Source: an uncultured Lachnospiraceae bacterium (GTDB lineage: Bacteria; Bacillota; Clostridia; Lachnospirales; Lachnospiraceae). From it: DNA of 64,000 bases. Shown here piece by piece: positions 27,479 to 37,043 of this stretch. The stretch covers positions 1 through 64,000 of the forward strand of contig CAKRHP010000001.1 of assembly GCA_934339135.1 (NCBI GenBank), written 5' to 3'. The notes under the pieces were generated by a model. The model searched no databases. It was given only the letters and a program-made list of their open reading frames with translations, and was not told where the DNA came from. The translations under genes were made by a program, and so were the position numbers. Each line of letters starts with the position of its first letter. Position 1 is the first letter of the stretch.

Positions 27479-27514
27479 AAGGTGGTTCAAAATCTTTATT
27501 AAGAAGGTGATAAC

Positions 27515-28945
27515 GTGATCAAGGATAACCAAAAACTGTTAAATCTGATGCATGTGATCGTGGATGCGATCATTATTGCTCTTTCCTATATTTTAGCCTG
27601 GAGCCTGCGTTTTGAGGACACCTGGAGTCCTCTGGTACAATGGCGCATTATTCCCGCCCCGATCGGATACATCCGTCCCCGGCAGGATTACATCAACATG
27701 CTTGTATTTTTGGTTCCGTGCTATCTGATTATATATTATTTCTGCAATTTGTACAATCCGAAAAGAACTTCCAGCCGCCGGACGGAGCTTTTTAACCTGA
27801 TCAAGGCCAATCTCCTGGGTGTTATTTATTGTGTGGCTGTTCTTTTCTTTATCAAACAGCAAAACTATGCACGACTGTTTCTTGGTATTTTTGCCATTAT
27901 GAATCTATGTATTGATTTTATTTTCCGTATGACTGTCAACAAAATCCTGCGGAAAATGCGAAAGGCCGGCAAGAATCTGAAACATATCCTGCTGGTGGGC
28001 TACAGCCGTACGGCAGAAGGTTATATTGATCGTCTCCGTATTCATCCGGAATGGGGGTATTTTATACACGGCATCCTGGATGACCATAAAAACACGGAGG
28101 ATTCCTACCGGGGCATTCCCGTCATCGGAAGCATCGCCATGCTGGAAGATCTGCTGAGCACCAATGCCTACGATGAAATTGCCATTACCCTGAGCATTGA
28201 CGAGTTTTCCAAGCTGGAATCCATCGTAACGATCTGTGAGAAGGCCGGCGTTCATACCAAGTTTATTCCGGATTACAACCATGTGATCCCGACTAAGCCA
28301 TATACGGAGGATCTGGATGGACTTCCGATCATCCACGTCCGCCATGTTCCTCTGAGTTCTTCCTTAAATAATGCTGTAAAGCGAACCATCGATGTGATCG
28401 GTTCTCTGTTTGGACTGATCATTTTGGCCATCCCAATGCTGATCGTGGCACTGATCATTAAGATCACCTCACCGGGTCCTCTGATCTTCAAACAGGAACG
28501 CATTGGTCTGCATAATAAGGCATTTCAGATGTACAAGTTCCGTTCCATGAGAGTCCAGGATGCCTCTGAGGAGAAAAAGGCCTGGACCACCAAAAACGAT
28601 CCACGAGTGACACCGATCGGTAAATTTATGCGTAAAACAAATATTGATGAGCTTCCACAGCTTGTCAATGTTCTGCGGGGGGATATGAGTCTGGTGGGTC
28701 CACGTCCGGAACGTCCGTTTTTTGTGAAGAAGTTCCAGGAAGTGATTCCACGTTATATGATCAAACATCAGGTGCGCCCGGGAATGACCGGATGGGCTCA
28801 GGTCAATGGCTATCGTGGAGACACCTCCATCGTAAAACGTATTGAATGTGACCTTTATTATGTAGAAAACTGGACCTTATGGCTTGATTTTAAGATCCTG
28901 TTTCTGACCTTTTTCGGCCGAAGTGTCAACAAAAATGCATATTAA
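27515..28945 (+). CDS. Undecaprenyl-phosphate sugar-1-phosphate transferase (exopolysaccharide initiating enzyme)
   Basis: A 476-residue polyprenyl glycosylphosphotransferase that loads the first sugar-phosphate onto undecaprenyl phosphate. About four membrane helices lie in residues 8-140, then a CoA-binding-like region ([18 protein letters not shown]), another helix ([20 protein letters not shown]) and the C-terminal bacterial sugar transferase domain. Its motifs include [27 protein letters not shown] and [15 protein letters not shown]. It starts with GTG after GAAGGTGATAAC. Probably the first step of a capsule or secondary wall glycan; the remaining pathway genes are not adjacent, although rfb genes lie at the far right. 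Confidence 0.93.
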   Translation: MIKDNQKLLNLMHVIVDAIIIALSYILAWSLRFEDTWSPLVQWRIIPAPIGYIRPRQDYINMLVFLVPCYLIIYYFCNLYNPKRTSSRRTELFNLIKANLLGVIYCVAVLFFIKQQNYARLFLGIFAIMNLCIDFIFRMTVNKILRKMRKAGKNLKHILLVGYSRTAEGYIDRLRIHPEWGYFIHGILDDHKNTEDSYRGIPVIGSIAMLEDLLSTNAYDEIAITLSIDEFSKLESIVTICEKAGVHTKFIPDYNHVIPTKPYTEDLDGLPIIHVRHVPLSSSLNNAVKRTIDVIGSLFGLIILAIPMLIVALIIKITSPGPLIFKQERIGLHNKAFQMYKFRSMRVQDASEEKKAWTTKNDPRVTPIGKFMRKTNIDELPQLVNVLRGDMSLVGPRPERPFFVKKFQEVIPRYMIKHQVRPGMTGWAQVNGYRGDTSIVKRIECDLYYVENWTLWLDFKILFLTFFGRSVNKNAY

Positions 28946-28973
28946 GCGATAATCAGAAAGGCAGGATATCCTT

Positions 28974-30023
28974 ATGGAGAGCTATCGAAACCGTGCCGCC
29001 AAAAACGAGCGGGTCAGAAGAAAAAAGAAACATAAAAAACATGTACGTATTTTTATTTTGATCTTACTGCTTTTGATCATGGCCGGGGTGTTGATGGTGC
29101 TGTCTCTGGTCAATAAAATAGACGAGATCCAGAACCATCCGTTAGAGCATACAACGGTCAACGAAGGACTGGCAGACCGTCACATAAAGGAATATACGAA
29201 CCTGGTTGTGTTCGGTGTCGATTCCCGGGCCAATGCCCTTCACGAAAATACCAGAAGTGATTCCATTATTCTGATCAGCATCAACAACAAAACCCATGAT
29301 GTAAAGCTGACTTCGATCTTCCGGGATACCTACACACGTATTGACGGGCACGGATATACCAAGATCAATCACGCCTATTCCTACGGTGGTCCCGATCTGG
29401 CAGTCAATACCATCAACCAGAACTTCGATCTGAATGTGCAGGACTTTATTACCGTGAATTTCAGCGCACTTTCCAATGTGATCGATGCTCTTGGAGGGAT
29501 CACACTGAATATTCATAAAAATGAATTAAAATGGGTCAATGCTTATGCCCGGGATGTGGCAAAGATCAACAATATGAAATATGAAAAGATTAAAAAGCCG
29601 GGGAAACAGACCGTTAGCGGAGTACAGGCAACCGGATATTGCCGGGTCCGCTATACCAGCGGTGGAGATTTCACCCGTGCCAAACGCCAGCGTGTCGTAT
29701 TAAAGGCGATCATGGCAAAAGCCAAAAAGAGCAATCCCATGAAGCTTTACCGGGTTCTGAACGAAATGCTTCCCCAGATCTATACGAGCCTGACCACACA
29801 GGAAATCCTGCATCTTGGAATGTACCTGCCATTTTATGATATCAAAAACAGCAAGGGCTTCCCTTATAAACTGGATTGCCACAGAGCCTCCGATGGCATT
29901 TATTACGACTTTCCAACGACACTGTCCAGTAATGTTACCAAACTGCACAAAAAGCTGTTTGGCACCGAGGACTACAAGCCAACTAAAACCGTAGAAGAGA
30001 TTACTGCCGGCATGGGATATTGA
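28974..30023 (+). CDS. LCP (LytR-CpsA-Psr) family glycopolymer transferase
   Basis: Members transfer undecaprenyl-linked wall polymers to peptidoglycan. The 349-residue protein has a Lys/Arg-rich N-terminus, one membrane segment (about residues 25-45) and an extracellular LCP domain. Visible motifs are VVFGVDSR, RSDSIILISIN, TSIFRDTYTRI, KINHAYSYGG, LGGITLNI and the Arg-rich GYCRVRYTSGGDFTRAKRQR. It is 28 bases after the sugar transferase, so together they may initiate and attach one surface polysaccharide. Confidence 0.95.
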   Translation: MESYRNRAAKNERVRRKKKHKKHVRIFILILLLLIMAGVLMVLSLVNKIDEIQNHPLEHTTVNEGLADRHIKEYTNLVVFGVDSRANALHENTRSDSIILISINNKTHDVKLTSIFRDTYTRIDGHGYTKINHAYSYGGPDLAVNTINQNFDLNVQDFITVNFSALSNVIDALGGITLNIHKNELKWVNAYARDVAKINNMKYEKIKKPGKQTVSGVQATGYCRVRYTSGGDFTRAKRQRVVLKAIMAKAKKSNPMKLYRVLNEMLPQIYTSLTTQEILHLGMYLPFYDIKNSKGFPYKLDCHRASDGIYYDFPTTLSSNVTKLHKKLFGTEDYKPTKTVEEITAGMGY

Positions 30024-30070
30024 TCCGCTGCCGGCTTTTATACCATCCGGGAAAGGAGTTGACATTTTAT

Positions 30071-31633
30071 ATGAAAATTCGTGGACGACTGATCATTGCT
30101 TTTCTATTTATCACCATATTCCCCCTGGCATTGATCGCACTATGCTACAATACCATCCTGACCAATCAGGCATCCACACTGGAGGATGATTACCAGTCCG
30201 ATATTTCCTCCGAAAATCTTCTTTTAAATCCCATTCACATCCTGTCCACGGCAACCATGACAGATTTCCGGACACTGGTTCACGTAGCAGACACCAATCC
30301 GGATGTGCTGATCCGGCGGGATTATCTGGACAAGGTAAATAATGAACTTTCCAGCCGTTACTCCTTTATTGTTGTATGTAAAGGCAGTCAGGAGTTTTAT
30401 ATCGGAAACAAAAAGGCTTATAACCAGTTAAATCCTCTGCCCGGTTATCGTGGTTTTGAGGAGGGTTACACCGATACTATATCCATTGACAATGGTTATC
30501 TGGTCAAACAAAAGGATTTTAATCTTTCCAACCATGAACATGCGCAGCTTTTTCTGGTCACAGATTATTCGGAAATTCTCCCCCGCTGGAAAAGTCTGAT
30601 CCGGCAGCTTATTTTTTCCGGCTCCCTGATCCTTTTAGGTACTGCCACCCTATTGATCATCTGGCTTTACAGTGGTATAGTACGTCCACTAAATATCCTG
30701 CGTATCGCTACCATGCAGATCGGCGCCGGTAATCTGGACACCCCGGTACGCGTGAATTCCACCGACGAGATTGGAGAGCTTTGCCGGGATTTTGAAGAAA
30801 TGCGGATCCGTTTGAAGGAAATGATCGAAGACCGGATCCGATATGAACAAGATACCCGTGATATGATGAGTAATATGGCACATGATCTGCAGACACCGAT
30901 CACCTCCATCAAAGGATACAGCGAGGGAATCCTTGACAGGGTTGCGAACACACCGGAAAAACAGGAAAAATATCTGCGTACTATCATTTCCAAGGCAAAC
31001 GATATGAGTTATCTGGTGGATCAGCTTTCTGTCTTTTCCAAAGTGGAACAGAATACTCTGCCATATCACTTCATCTCCATTCCACTTCACAGCTATTTCG
31101 AAGACTGCATCGAGGCATTTTCCCTGGACCTCGAAACAAAGCATATTAACATTCATTTCGAAAACTCCTGTCCAGAGGATACCCGGATCCAGGCTGATCC
31201 GGAACAGCTAAAGCGTGTGATCATCAATATTGTAAACAATGCGGTCAAATACCTGAACCGGTCGGACGGAAATATATGGATCCGCCTGAAAGAACAGCCG
31301 GACACACCAAAATCTGCCCCTTTATACCGTCAGTTGAATCCTGATGGAACGGAAAAAGAAACGGAAAACCGCACGCCCGTTCCGGACCGTTTTGTCCAGA
31401 TTGAGATACAGGATGACGGTCCCGGCATTGAACCGGAGGCTCTGCCTCATATATTCCAGCGTTTCTACCGTGCAGATGCATCCCGCAGTTCCTCCAAACG
31501 AGGCAGTGGTCTGGGACTTGCGATCGTCGCCCGGATCATTGCGGACCATGGAGGACGTGTCTGGGCTGACAGCACCCCCGGAGAAGGAACCTGTATTTAT
31601 TTTACCTTAAAGGAAACAAAACATTGTGAATAA
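30071..31633 (+). CDS. Membrane sensor histidine kinase
   Basis: A 520-residue kinase with membrane segments at about 7-27 and 180-200 flanking an extracellular domain, then a HAMP linker. The HisKA domain has the phospho-acceptor His 271 in NMAHDLQTPITSIKGY. The HATPase domain shows the N box NIVNNAVKY, the G1 motif DDGPGIEP, the F box and SKRGSGLGLAIV. The ATG chosen has AAGGAG upstream and begins just before the first helix; the longer frame overlaps the LCP gene end. It sits in one transcript with the sugar transferase and LCP genes, suggesting that it senses the envelope. Confidence 0.94.
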   Translation: MKIRGRLIIAFLFITIFPLALIALCYNTILTNQASTLEDDYQSDISSENLLLNPIHILSTATMTDFRTLVHVADTNPDVLIRRDYLDKVNNELSSRYSFIVVCKGSQEFYIGNKKAYNQLNPLPGYRGFEEGYTDTISIDNGYLVKQKDFNLSNHEHAQLFLVTDYSEILPRWKSLIRQLIFSGSLILLGTATLLIIWLYSGIVRPLNILRIATMQIGAGNLDTPVRVNSTDEIGELCRDFEEMRIRLKEMIEDRIRYEQDTRDMMSNMAHDLQTPITSIKGYSEGILDRVANTPEKQEKYLRTIISKANDMSYLVDQLSVFSKVEQNTLPYHFISIPLHSYFEDCIEAFSLDLETKHINIHFENSCPEDTRIQADPEQLKRVIINIVNNAVKYLNRSDGNIWIRLKEQPDTPKSAPLYRQLNPDGTEKETENRTPVPDRFVQIEIQDDGPGIEPEALPHIFQRFYRADASRSSSKRGSGLGLAIVARIIADHGGRVWADSTPGEGTCIYFTLKETKHCE

Positions 31634-31661
31634 ATCAATTACAAATTGGAGGTACCAAAAT

Positions 31662-32351
31662 ATGGCAAGAATATTAATTATTGAAGATGAAACAGCAATC
31701 GCAGAACTGGAAAAGGATTACCTGGAGCTCAGCGATTTTGAAGTCGTTCTGGAACACGATGGCAGCGGTGGTGCTGCCAGAGCATTGGATGAAGACTTCG
31801 ATCTGATCATTCTGGATCTGATGCTGCCGGGCATGAACGGCTTTGACATCTGTAAACTGATCCGTGAAACAAAAAATACACCGATCATTATGGTTTCTGC
31901 AAAAAGCGAAGACGTTGACAAGATCCACGGTCTGGGACTGGGCGCTGACGATTATATGACAAAGCCTTTCAGCCCCGGCGAACTTGTTGCCAGAGTGAAA
32001 GCACACATCGAACGTTATCAGCGTCTGACCACCAGTGGCATTCCAAGCAATGATACCATCGAGATCCGCGGTCTGAAGATTGACAAAACAGCCCGCCGGG
32101 TCTACGTCAATGGAGAAGAAAAGGCCTTTACCACAAAAGAATTTGACCTTCTGACATTTCTGGCCCAAAATCCAAATCACGTATTTACAAAAGAGGAGCT
32201 TTTCCGGGAAATCTGGGAAATGGAATCCGTAGGAGACATCGCAACGGTTACCGTACACATTAAAAAAATCCGTGAAAAAATAGAAGATTCCTCTTCAAAA
32301 CCACAATACATCGAAACCATCTGGGGTGTCGGATATCGTTTTAAAGTATGA
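31662..32351 (+). CDS. OmpR/PhoB-type response regulator
   Basis: A 229-residue partner of the preceding kinase. The receiver domain begins MARILIIEDE with acidic pocket Glu8/Asp9, the phospho-acceptor Asp 52 in IILDLMLPG, Ser in MVSAKSE and Lys in MTKPFSP. A C-terminal winged-helix DNA-binding domain follows (AFTTKEFDLLTFLAQNPNHV, TVTVHIKKIREKIE, IWGVGYRF). GGAGG nine bases before the ATG. A terminator follows at 32389-32423. Confidence 0.96.
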   Translation: MARILIIEDETAIAELEKDYLELSDFEVVLEHDGSGGAARALDEDFDLIILDLMLPGMNGFDICKLIRETKNTPIIMVSAKSEDVDKIHGLGLGADDYMTKPFSPGELVARVKAHIERYQRLTTSGIPSNDTIEIRGLKIDKTARRVYVNGEEKAFTTKEFDLLTFLAQNPNHVFTKEELFREIWEMESVGDIATVTVHIKKIREKIEDSSSKPQYIETIWGVGYRFKV

Positions 32352-32388
32352 TCATAACAAAGATAATATCTGTCTGAAAAATCCTCTG

Positions 32389-32423
32389 AATCACCGTGAT
32401 ACAGCGGGTATCATGATTTTTTA
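32389..32423 (+). terminator. Terminator after the two-component genes
   Basis: A hairpin with arms AATC and TGATAC pairing with GTATCA and GATT, followed by six T, 38 bases after the response regulator stop. Confidence 0.75.
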
Positions 32424-32503
32424 CATTTTAGAAGTGATTTGTTTACATTTTTTTTACAACTTTATCATTACACGTTCATAAATCATTTCTATAATTGAAA
32501 ATG

Positions 32504-32545
32504 TCAAATGGTTAAACATTTGGCAGTGCTTAAAATTTTTTTCAT
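32504..32545 (-). other. Tiny frame with a strong ribosome site, possible gene remnant
   Basis: On the minus strand AAAGGAGAAGGT stands just before an ATG opening MKKILSTAKCLTI and then a stop. The coding stretch is only 13 codons, 23 bases after the AI-2E permease stop. An 18-base palindrome CAAATG/CATTTG overlaps its end. It could be a leader peptide, a decayed gene start or chance. Confidence 0.25.
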
Positions 32546-32567
32546 ACCTTCTCCTTTAACGGGCTGC

Positions 32568-33659
32568 TTATTCCGGCGGCTCGTTATTTTTTTCTAAAAA
32601 TTGTTCATAAACAGAGCGGATCAATATCACTCCGAAAGGCCCCAAAAGAATTCCCCAGACACCAAACAGACAGACACCCACATAAAGTGCCGCTGTCATA
32701 AAGAACGGCAAAAGCCCCATATGATTTCCCATCAGATGTGCTTCCAGAAGATCTCTGGCGATCACACACAATAAAAAAGCAATAAACAATATGACAGCGG
32801 CATAATAATTTTGTCCAAAGGCTGCATAAACAGCCCACGGTACCAGGATCATCCCACTCCCCAGCACCGGAAATGTGTCAAATACCGCAATACCACATCC
32901 GATCAGGATACTGTAAGGATTACGGATCAAAGCAAGGGAAATACTGCAAATGGTCCATATCACCATAAGAATGATCCCCTGAGACTTCACAAAAGCAAGA
33001 CCGGACTTTTTTAACGTCACCGCCACACGATGCACCGCAGGATAAAAGACACTTTTGCGGTAGATCCGGTGAACCACCTGCATATCTCCGCACAATGCGA
33101 TCATACTGACAACGATGATCAATATCACCGTAAGCAGTCTCGCTGTCCCGGAAAAGCAGACCGATACAATATTTCCTGCATGCTCCGACAAGCGGGAACT
33201 GCTTCCCACAAGAAACGCATCACACCAGGAAGAAATACAGGACCAGCTTTTTCCCGTCGGAAGTCCCAGCCAGGCATCCAGGCAGCCACACAGCCTTCCG
33301 GCATGATGAATATAAAATGCCATAAACTCCCGACGGTATATCGGAAAATTCTGTCCAAAGAGCTTCAGCTGGCGCAAAAGCTGCCAGACTACCGCAAGCA
33401 CTGTTCCAAAAACAGCTCCGAAAAACACAGTCAGCGTTCCCCCATACGCAAGCCATTTTGGAAAATGGCAGCGATGATGCAAAAACCAGATGACAGGAAA
33501 CAGCATTCTCATGAGCAGATATGCCAGAATAAAGGGCAGGAAAAGAATCAACAGATAACGAAATACCAGATATACACATATGGTAATTCCGGTGAGCAAA
33601 CCAAAGCGGCACAGCAGCGGATGCCGCACTTTCAAACCATATGATGGCATTTCCTTCAT
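32568..33659 (-). CDS. AI-2E family (YtvI/PerM-like) membrane permease
   Basis: A 363-residue integral membrane protein of the AI-2E transporter family. It has about eight hydrophobic segments: two close pairs near the N-terminus, a soluble middle, and a C-terminal group with PVLGSGMILVPWAVY and LFGVWGILLGPFGVIL, which are family hallmarks. Members export small molecules or act as Na+/H+ antiporters; the substrate here is unknown. It lies 63 bases after the DUF4129-like gene and may be the last gene of that transcript. Confidence 0.86.
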   Translation of the reverse strand: MKEMPSYGLKVRHPLLCRFGLLTGITICVYLVFRYLLILFLPFILAYLLMRMLFPVIWFLHHRCHFPKWLAYGGTLTVFFGAVFGTVLAVVWQLLRQLKLFGQNFPIYRREFMAFYIHHAGRLCGCLDAWLGLPTGKSWSCISSWCDAFLVGSSSRLSEHAGNIVSVCFSGTARLLTVILIIVVSMIALCGDMQVVHRIYRKSVFYPAVHRVAVTLKKSGLAFVKSQGIILMVIWTICSISLALIRNPYSILIGCGIAVFDTFPVLGSGMILVPWAVYAAFGQNYYAAVILFIAFLLCVIARDLLEAHLMGNHMGLLPFFMTAALYVGVCLFGVWGILLGPFGVILIRSVYEQFLEKNNEPPE

Positions 33660-33722
33660 AACGTTTCCCCGCCTTTCTCATACATTCATACGTTATGTTT
33701 ACTATGCCCCGTTTCTATTTTC

Positions 33723-34817
33723 TTACTCATTCTTTTTCATTTTTTTGACGTCCTGTCTGGTAATGGGACGACGGCTGTACCTGGCCTTTTCGTACACATC
33801 CCTGCGCGGATCCGGGTCTTTTCCTCCCTTTTCCTGCTGCATATCCCGATACAGCTCTCCTGCCGTACGAGACGACGGCACCTTTTGCCTGTAGTAACTC
33901 TTTACCTGTTTTTTAAAGAGATACCGTACCCGCTCCCGGGGATTTCGAAAGAACAAAAGCCCTTTTTCCTCTGTATCCAGTCTCTCCACCACATCCTCCT
34001 TCGTCCCCTTCTTATGAAAAACGGGTCTTTCCCCTTGTGGCGGATCCGTTGGCTCCTGCGAGGTCAGTATCATTTTCACAAAGATGTAAATGATCACCGC
34101 ACCGATTACCGCCAGAAGCAGAATCCCAGCAAGTCCCTGACCATGATCATCATCGATCACTTTCGGAGTACGGGTTACCGACGGCAGCGGTGTACTCTCC
34201 GGAAGCAGCTCTTTCTTTCCGGAAAATTGCTCCAGCAGACGTACGATCCAGCGTACCGCCCCCGTTATATAAATGATCAACATCTTGAAAAAATCCCCCA
34301 CAAAAGAAATAGATATGTCCTGACGCACCAGCACGATCATCAGAAACACAAGGGAAACTGCTAACACCATGATACTGACGACCCTGGTATTACCACGAAA
34401 GATACTCTCCTCCGGTACATTTTTCAATTCTCCGTTCTTCTCCAGATATTCCGTCATCCCCTGAAGAGACAGGCACCAGAAATGACCGGCAATGCATAAT
34501 CCCGCAAGAATGATCCCATAAATACGCAAGAATGTTTCTTCCTGAAAACCTCCATAAAAGAATAAGATCACTGCTTCTGCAAAGACGATCCATTGGATCC
34601 GGTAGACTCCCGAAAAAAAACGTCCCACGGCACGAAGCAGACATTCCAGCACAATGCACACACCCACCAGAATCCCCGCATAAGTAACGGCTCTTCCGGC
34701 AGGCAGTAATGTCTTAAGAAAATAATATATTCCAAGCCATGCCACAATGTGAAGCAGATCTGTGGATACCTCCAGCCAGATCTGCGGCTTGCTTTTGATC
34801 TTCACTTCCCGTTTCAC
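33723..34817 (-). CDS. Membrane protein with DUF4129-like C-terminus
   Basis: A 364-residue protein with about six membrane segments in the first ~190 residues, one more near residues 228-250, and a basic cytosolic tail. The tail contains RERVRYLFKKQVKSYY...RTAGELYRD, resembling the DUF4129 tail of transglutaminase-type membrane proteins. GTG start with GGAGG eight bases ahead, three bases after the DUF58 stop. With MoxR and DUF58 it forms the usual trio, but no transglutaminase core (TgpA) is present. Function unknown; assignment of the tail is by motif only. Confidence 0.7.
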   Translation of the reverse strand: MKREVKIKSKPQIWLEVSTDLLHIVAWLGIYYFLKTLLPAGRAVTYAGILVGVCIVLECLLRAVGRFFSGVYRIQWIVFAEAVILFFYGGFQEETFLRIYGIILAGLCIAGHFWCLSLQGMTEYLEKNGELKNVPEESIFRGNTRVVSIMVLAVSLVFLMIVLVRQDISISFVGDFFKMLIIYITGAVRWIVRLLEQFSGKKELLPESTPLPSVTRTPKVIDDDHGQGLAGILLLAVIGAVIIYIFVKMILTSQEPTDPPQGERPVFHKKGTKEDVVERLDTEEKGLLFFRNPRERVRYLFKKQVKSYYRQKVPSSRTAGELYRDMQQEKGGKDPDPRRDVYEKARYSRRPITRQDVKKMKKNE

Positions 34818-34820
34818 AGG

Positions 34821-35924
34821 CTACACCTCCCAGTACATAAAGCCATCCTGCGGCTTTCCGGCTTCTCCCTCACGACAAAGAATGATTCCATAAACCGCTT
34901 CTTTTTCCGCTCTCATCTCCTCCACCAGACAATACACTCCCTCCGGCTCCTCCGGGGTAATGATCAGATAACATCTCCGGCTCTTTCCATGCTCCTCCGT
35001 CTCCTTCCAAAGAGCTTCCAGACTGCCGCAAAGAGATTCTGTGTCGGCCAGAGCAAGCTGACGGTCCACCAGATGCAGATGCTGTCCGGTATTTCCTGCC
35101 GGACAATACACGGGCTCTCCTGTCAGGATATCTGTCATATTACTGTACAGAGATACCGGAACCCCCTTTGGAAGCAGATCTGCGGCCACAGAGGATGCCA
35201 GGGAGATCGCCATTTCCTGCATTTCTCTTTTGTGTCCCTCATTGCGGCAGCTTCCATCCAACAGAATGCAGATTTCCTGATCGTCGCTTGATTCATACAT
35301 GTTCACCAAAAGCTTTCCACTTTTCGCCGTACTTTTCCAGTTGATCCTCCGCATGCTGTCTGTCGGGCGATACTCCCTCATGCCACGAAACGCAAAGGGA
35401 TCCTCCTCCAGTGTCCGACGCGCCAACTGTTCTCCCTGCATCCGCCGGTACAAAATATCAAACCGGCTCACATCCCGCTTATAGGGATATACATATAAAC
35501 ATGTATTATTGTCTCTGCGTTCCGAGCAGGTGGTGGTATAAAGAAAGTCTCTCGCCAGAATATCAAAGGAATCCAGCTCATAAAATCCCCGACTGGATGG
35601 AATAAACTCTAACGTCCTGGTGATCCTTCTCCGTCCCCCCGCCGCAAAAAGATCTGTACGATAATAATAGTCCGTTACAGAGGCATTTCCGTCCTGCTCA
35701 AACATAAAAGACGCTGAAGTCTTAAATTTCACCTGAAGGGAAGGCAGGGGCATCCTCTTTTCGTTGCAGATGGTTTCCTCCAGAAGACAACGCTCCCCGG
35801 CATTGACGCCTCTCTGACAAAAACGCAGACTTACCGACAGCCCTTTGTTCCAATGCTCCCGAAAATACCGCTTCTCTCCATATAACACCAGCACAGCCAT
35901 GATCACTGCAATGATTAATATCAC
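34821..35924 (-). CDS. DUF58 domain protein
   Basis: A 367-residue protein with an N-terminal membrane segment and the DUF58 signature FRGMREYRPTDSMRRINWKSTAKSGKLLVN region (split here: FRGMREYRPTDSMRRINWKS followed by TAKSGKLLVN) in a von Willebrand A-like domain (ICILLDGSCRN). DUF58 proteins almost always pair with MoxR ATPases and are thought to help fold or assemble envelope complexes. The true start is GTG at 35922-35924, with GAGGTGA four bases ahead and overlapping the end of moxR; the longer ATG frame would overlap moxR by 120 bases. Confidence 0.9.
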   Translation of the reverse strand: MILIIAVIMAVLVLYGEKRYFREHWNKGLSVSLRFCQRGVNAGERCLLEETICNEKRMPLPSLQVKFKTSASFMFEQDGNASVTDYYYRTDLFAAGGRRRITRTLEFIPSSRGFYELDSFDILARDFLYTTTCSERRDNNTCLYVYPYKRDVSRFDILYRRMQGEQLARRTLEEDPFAFRGMREYRPTDSMRRINWKSTAKSGKLLVNMYESSDDQEICILLDGSCRNEGHKREMQEMAISLASSVAADLLPKGVPVSLYSNMTDILTGEPVYCPAGNTGQHLHLVDRQLALADTESLCGSLEALWKETEEHGKSRRCYLIITPEEPEGVYCLVEEMRAEKEAVYGIILCREGEAGKPQDGFMYWEV

Positions 35925-35928
35925 ATTC

Positions 35929-36891
35929 TCACCTCGTCCATTCTTCCGTCGGTGCCGGAGCAGTCTCCAGAATTCCCTGCAAAATCTCCTGCGCCGTGCC
36001 ACCCTGTCCGGTACGATAAGATACAATACGATGTCCCAATACAGGGACACACAGCTCCTTCACATCATCCGGTGTTACATATTCTCTTCCCTGTATCGCC
36101 GCATATGCCTGTACACAATGAAGATAGGACAATGTTCCACGGGGATTCACTCCCATCATCAGTGCAGTATGCTCTCTGGTCGCCTGAACGATCTGTACCA
36201 GATACTTCCGCACCCCTTCACTGACATAGACCCGCCGACATAACTGCTGCATCTGCAGAAGCTCCTCACAGGAACAGACGGGCTTTAACTCCTCTAACGG
36301 ATCCTCGGTCTGATACCGTTCAATGATCATCAGCTCCTCCTGCATCGTAGGATACCCCATGGAAAGCTGCATGGCAAAACGGTCGATCTGCGCCTCCGGC
36401 AAAGGATATGTACCGGTCGTCTCCACCGGATTCTGGGTGGCGATCAGAAAAAACGGCTGTTCCATGGTCCTTGTCACGCCGTCCACCGTCACCTGGCGCT
36501 CCTCCATACACTCCAGCAGACTGGACTGGGTTCTTGGCGTTGCACGGTTGATCTCATCTGCCAGAAGGATATTACAAAAAACAGGTCCCGGTGTAAATTC
36601 AAAAATCCCCTTATCCTGACGAAAAATATTTAACCCGGTCACATCCGATGGCAGCAGATCCGGTGTAAACTGAATCCTGCCAAAGGATGCGTCCAGAGAA
36701 GCGGCAAGCGCCTTCGCAAGCTTGGTCTTTCCCGTTCCCGGCATATCCTCCAGAAGCACATTTCCTCCCGCCAGAAAAGCCGCCATCAGTTTCTGAAACA
36801 CCGCTTCCTTTCCAATGATCACCTTTGATATATTATTTTGGATCGCCATTACCCTTTTGGCAATCTGTGCTGTTTCTATCTGCATATCCAT
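35929..36891 (-). CDS. MoxR-type AAA+ ATPase
   Basis: A 320-residue chaperone-like ATPase. Walker A MPGTGKTKLAKA (about residues 50-61), Walker B LLADEINRA, sensor 1 IATQNP, and the arginine-finger region PLPEAQIDRFAMQ are all present, and the C-terminal lid contains MGVNPRGTLSYLH. The ATG chosen follows GAAAGG by nine bases; a GTG three codons earlier is inside that site. First gene of a set with DUF58 and a DUF4129-like membrane protein. Confidence 0.93.
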   Translation of the reverse strand: MDMQIETAQIAKRVMAIQNNISKVIIGKEAVFQKLMAAFLAGGNVLLEDMPGTGKTKLAKALAASLDASFGRIQFTPDLLPSDVTGLNIFRQDKGIFEFTPGPVFCNILLADEINRATPRTQSSLLECMEERQVTVDGVTRTMEQPFFLIATQNPVETTGTYPLPEAQIDRFAMQLSMGYPTMQEELMIIERYQTEDPLEELKPVCSCEELLQMQQLCRRVYVSEGVRKYLVQIVQATREHTALMMGVNPRGTLSYLHCVQAYAAIQGREYVTPDDVKELCVPVLGHRIVSYRTGQGGTAQEILQGILETAPAPTEEWTR

Positions 36892-37043
36892 GTCTGTCAC
36901 CCTTTCTGTTTATAATATCTGCCCCTCTTTCTCTGTCGCAGACATTTACCGTTTCTTTTTTCATCTTATCACAGAGTAGACCAGTGGGCAAACCGCTTTT
37001 TGCGATCTGCCCCCTGACATCTGATAAATCCGTATTATGTTGT

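Noticed and set aside
36986..37012. GGGCA-ATCGC/GCGGTTTGCCC hairpin after the ABC permease as terminator
   Set aside because: No T-run follows on the minus strand, so it is left uncalled.
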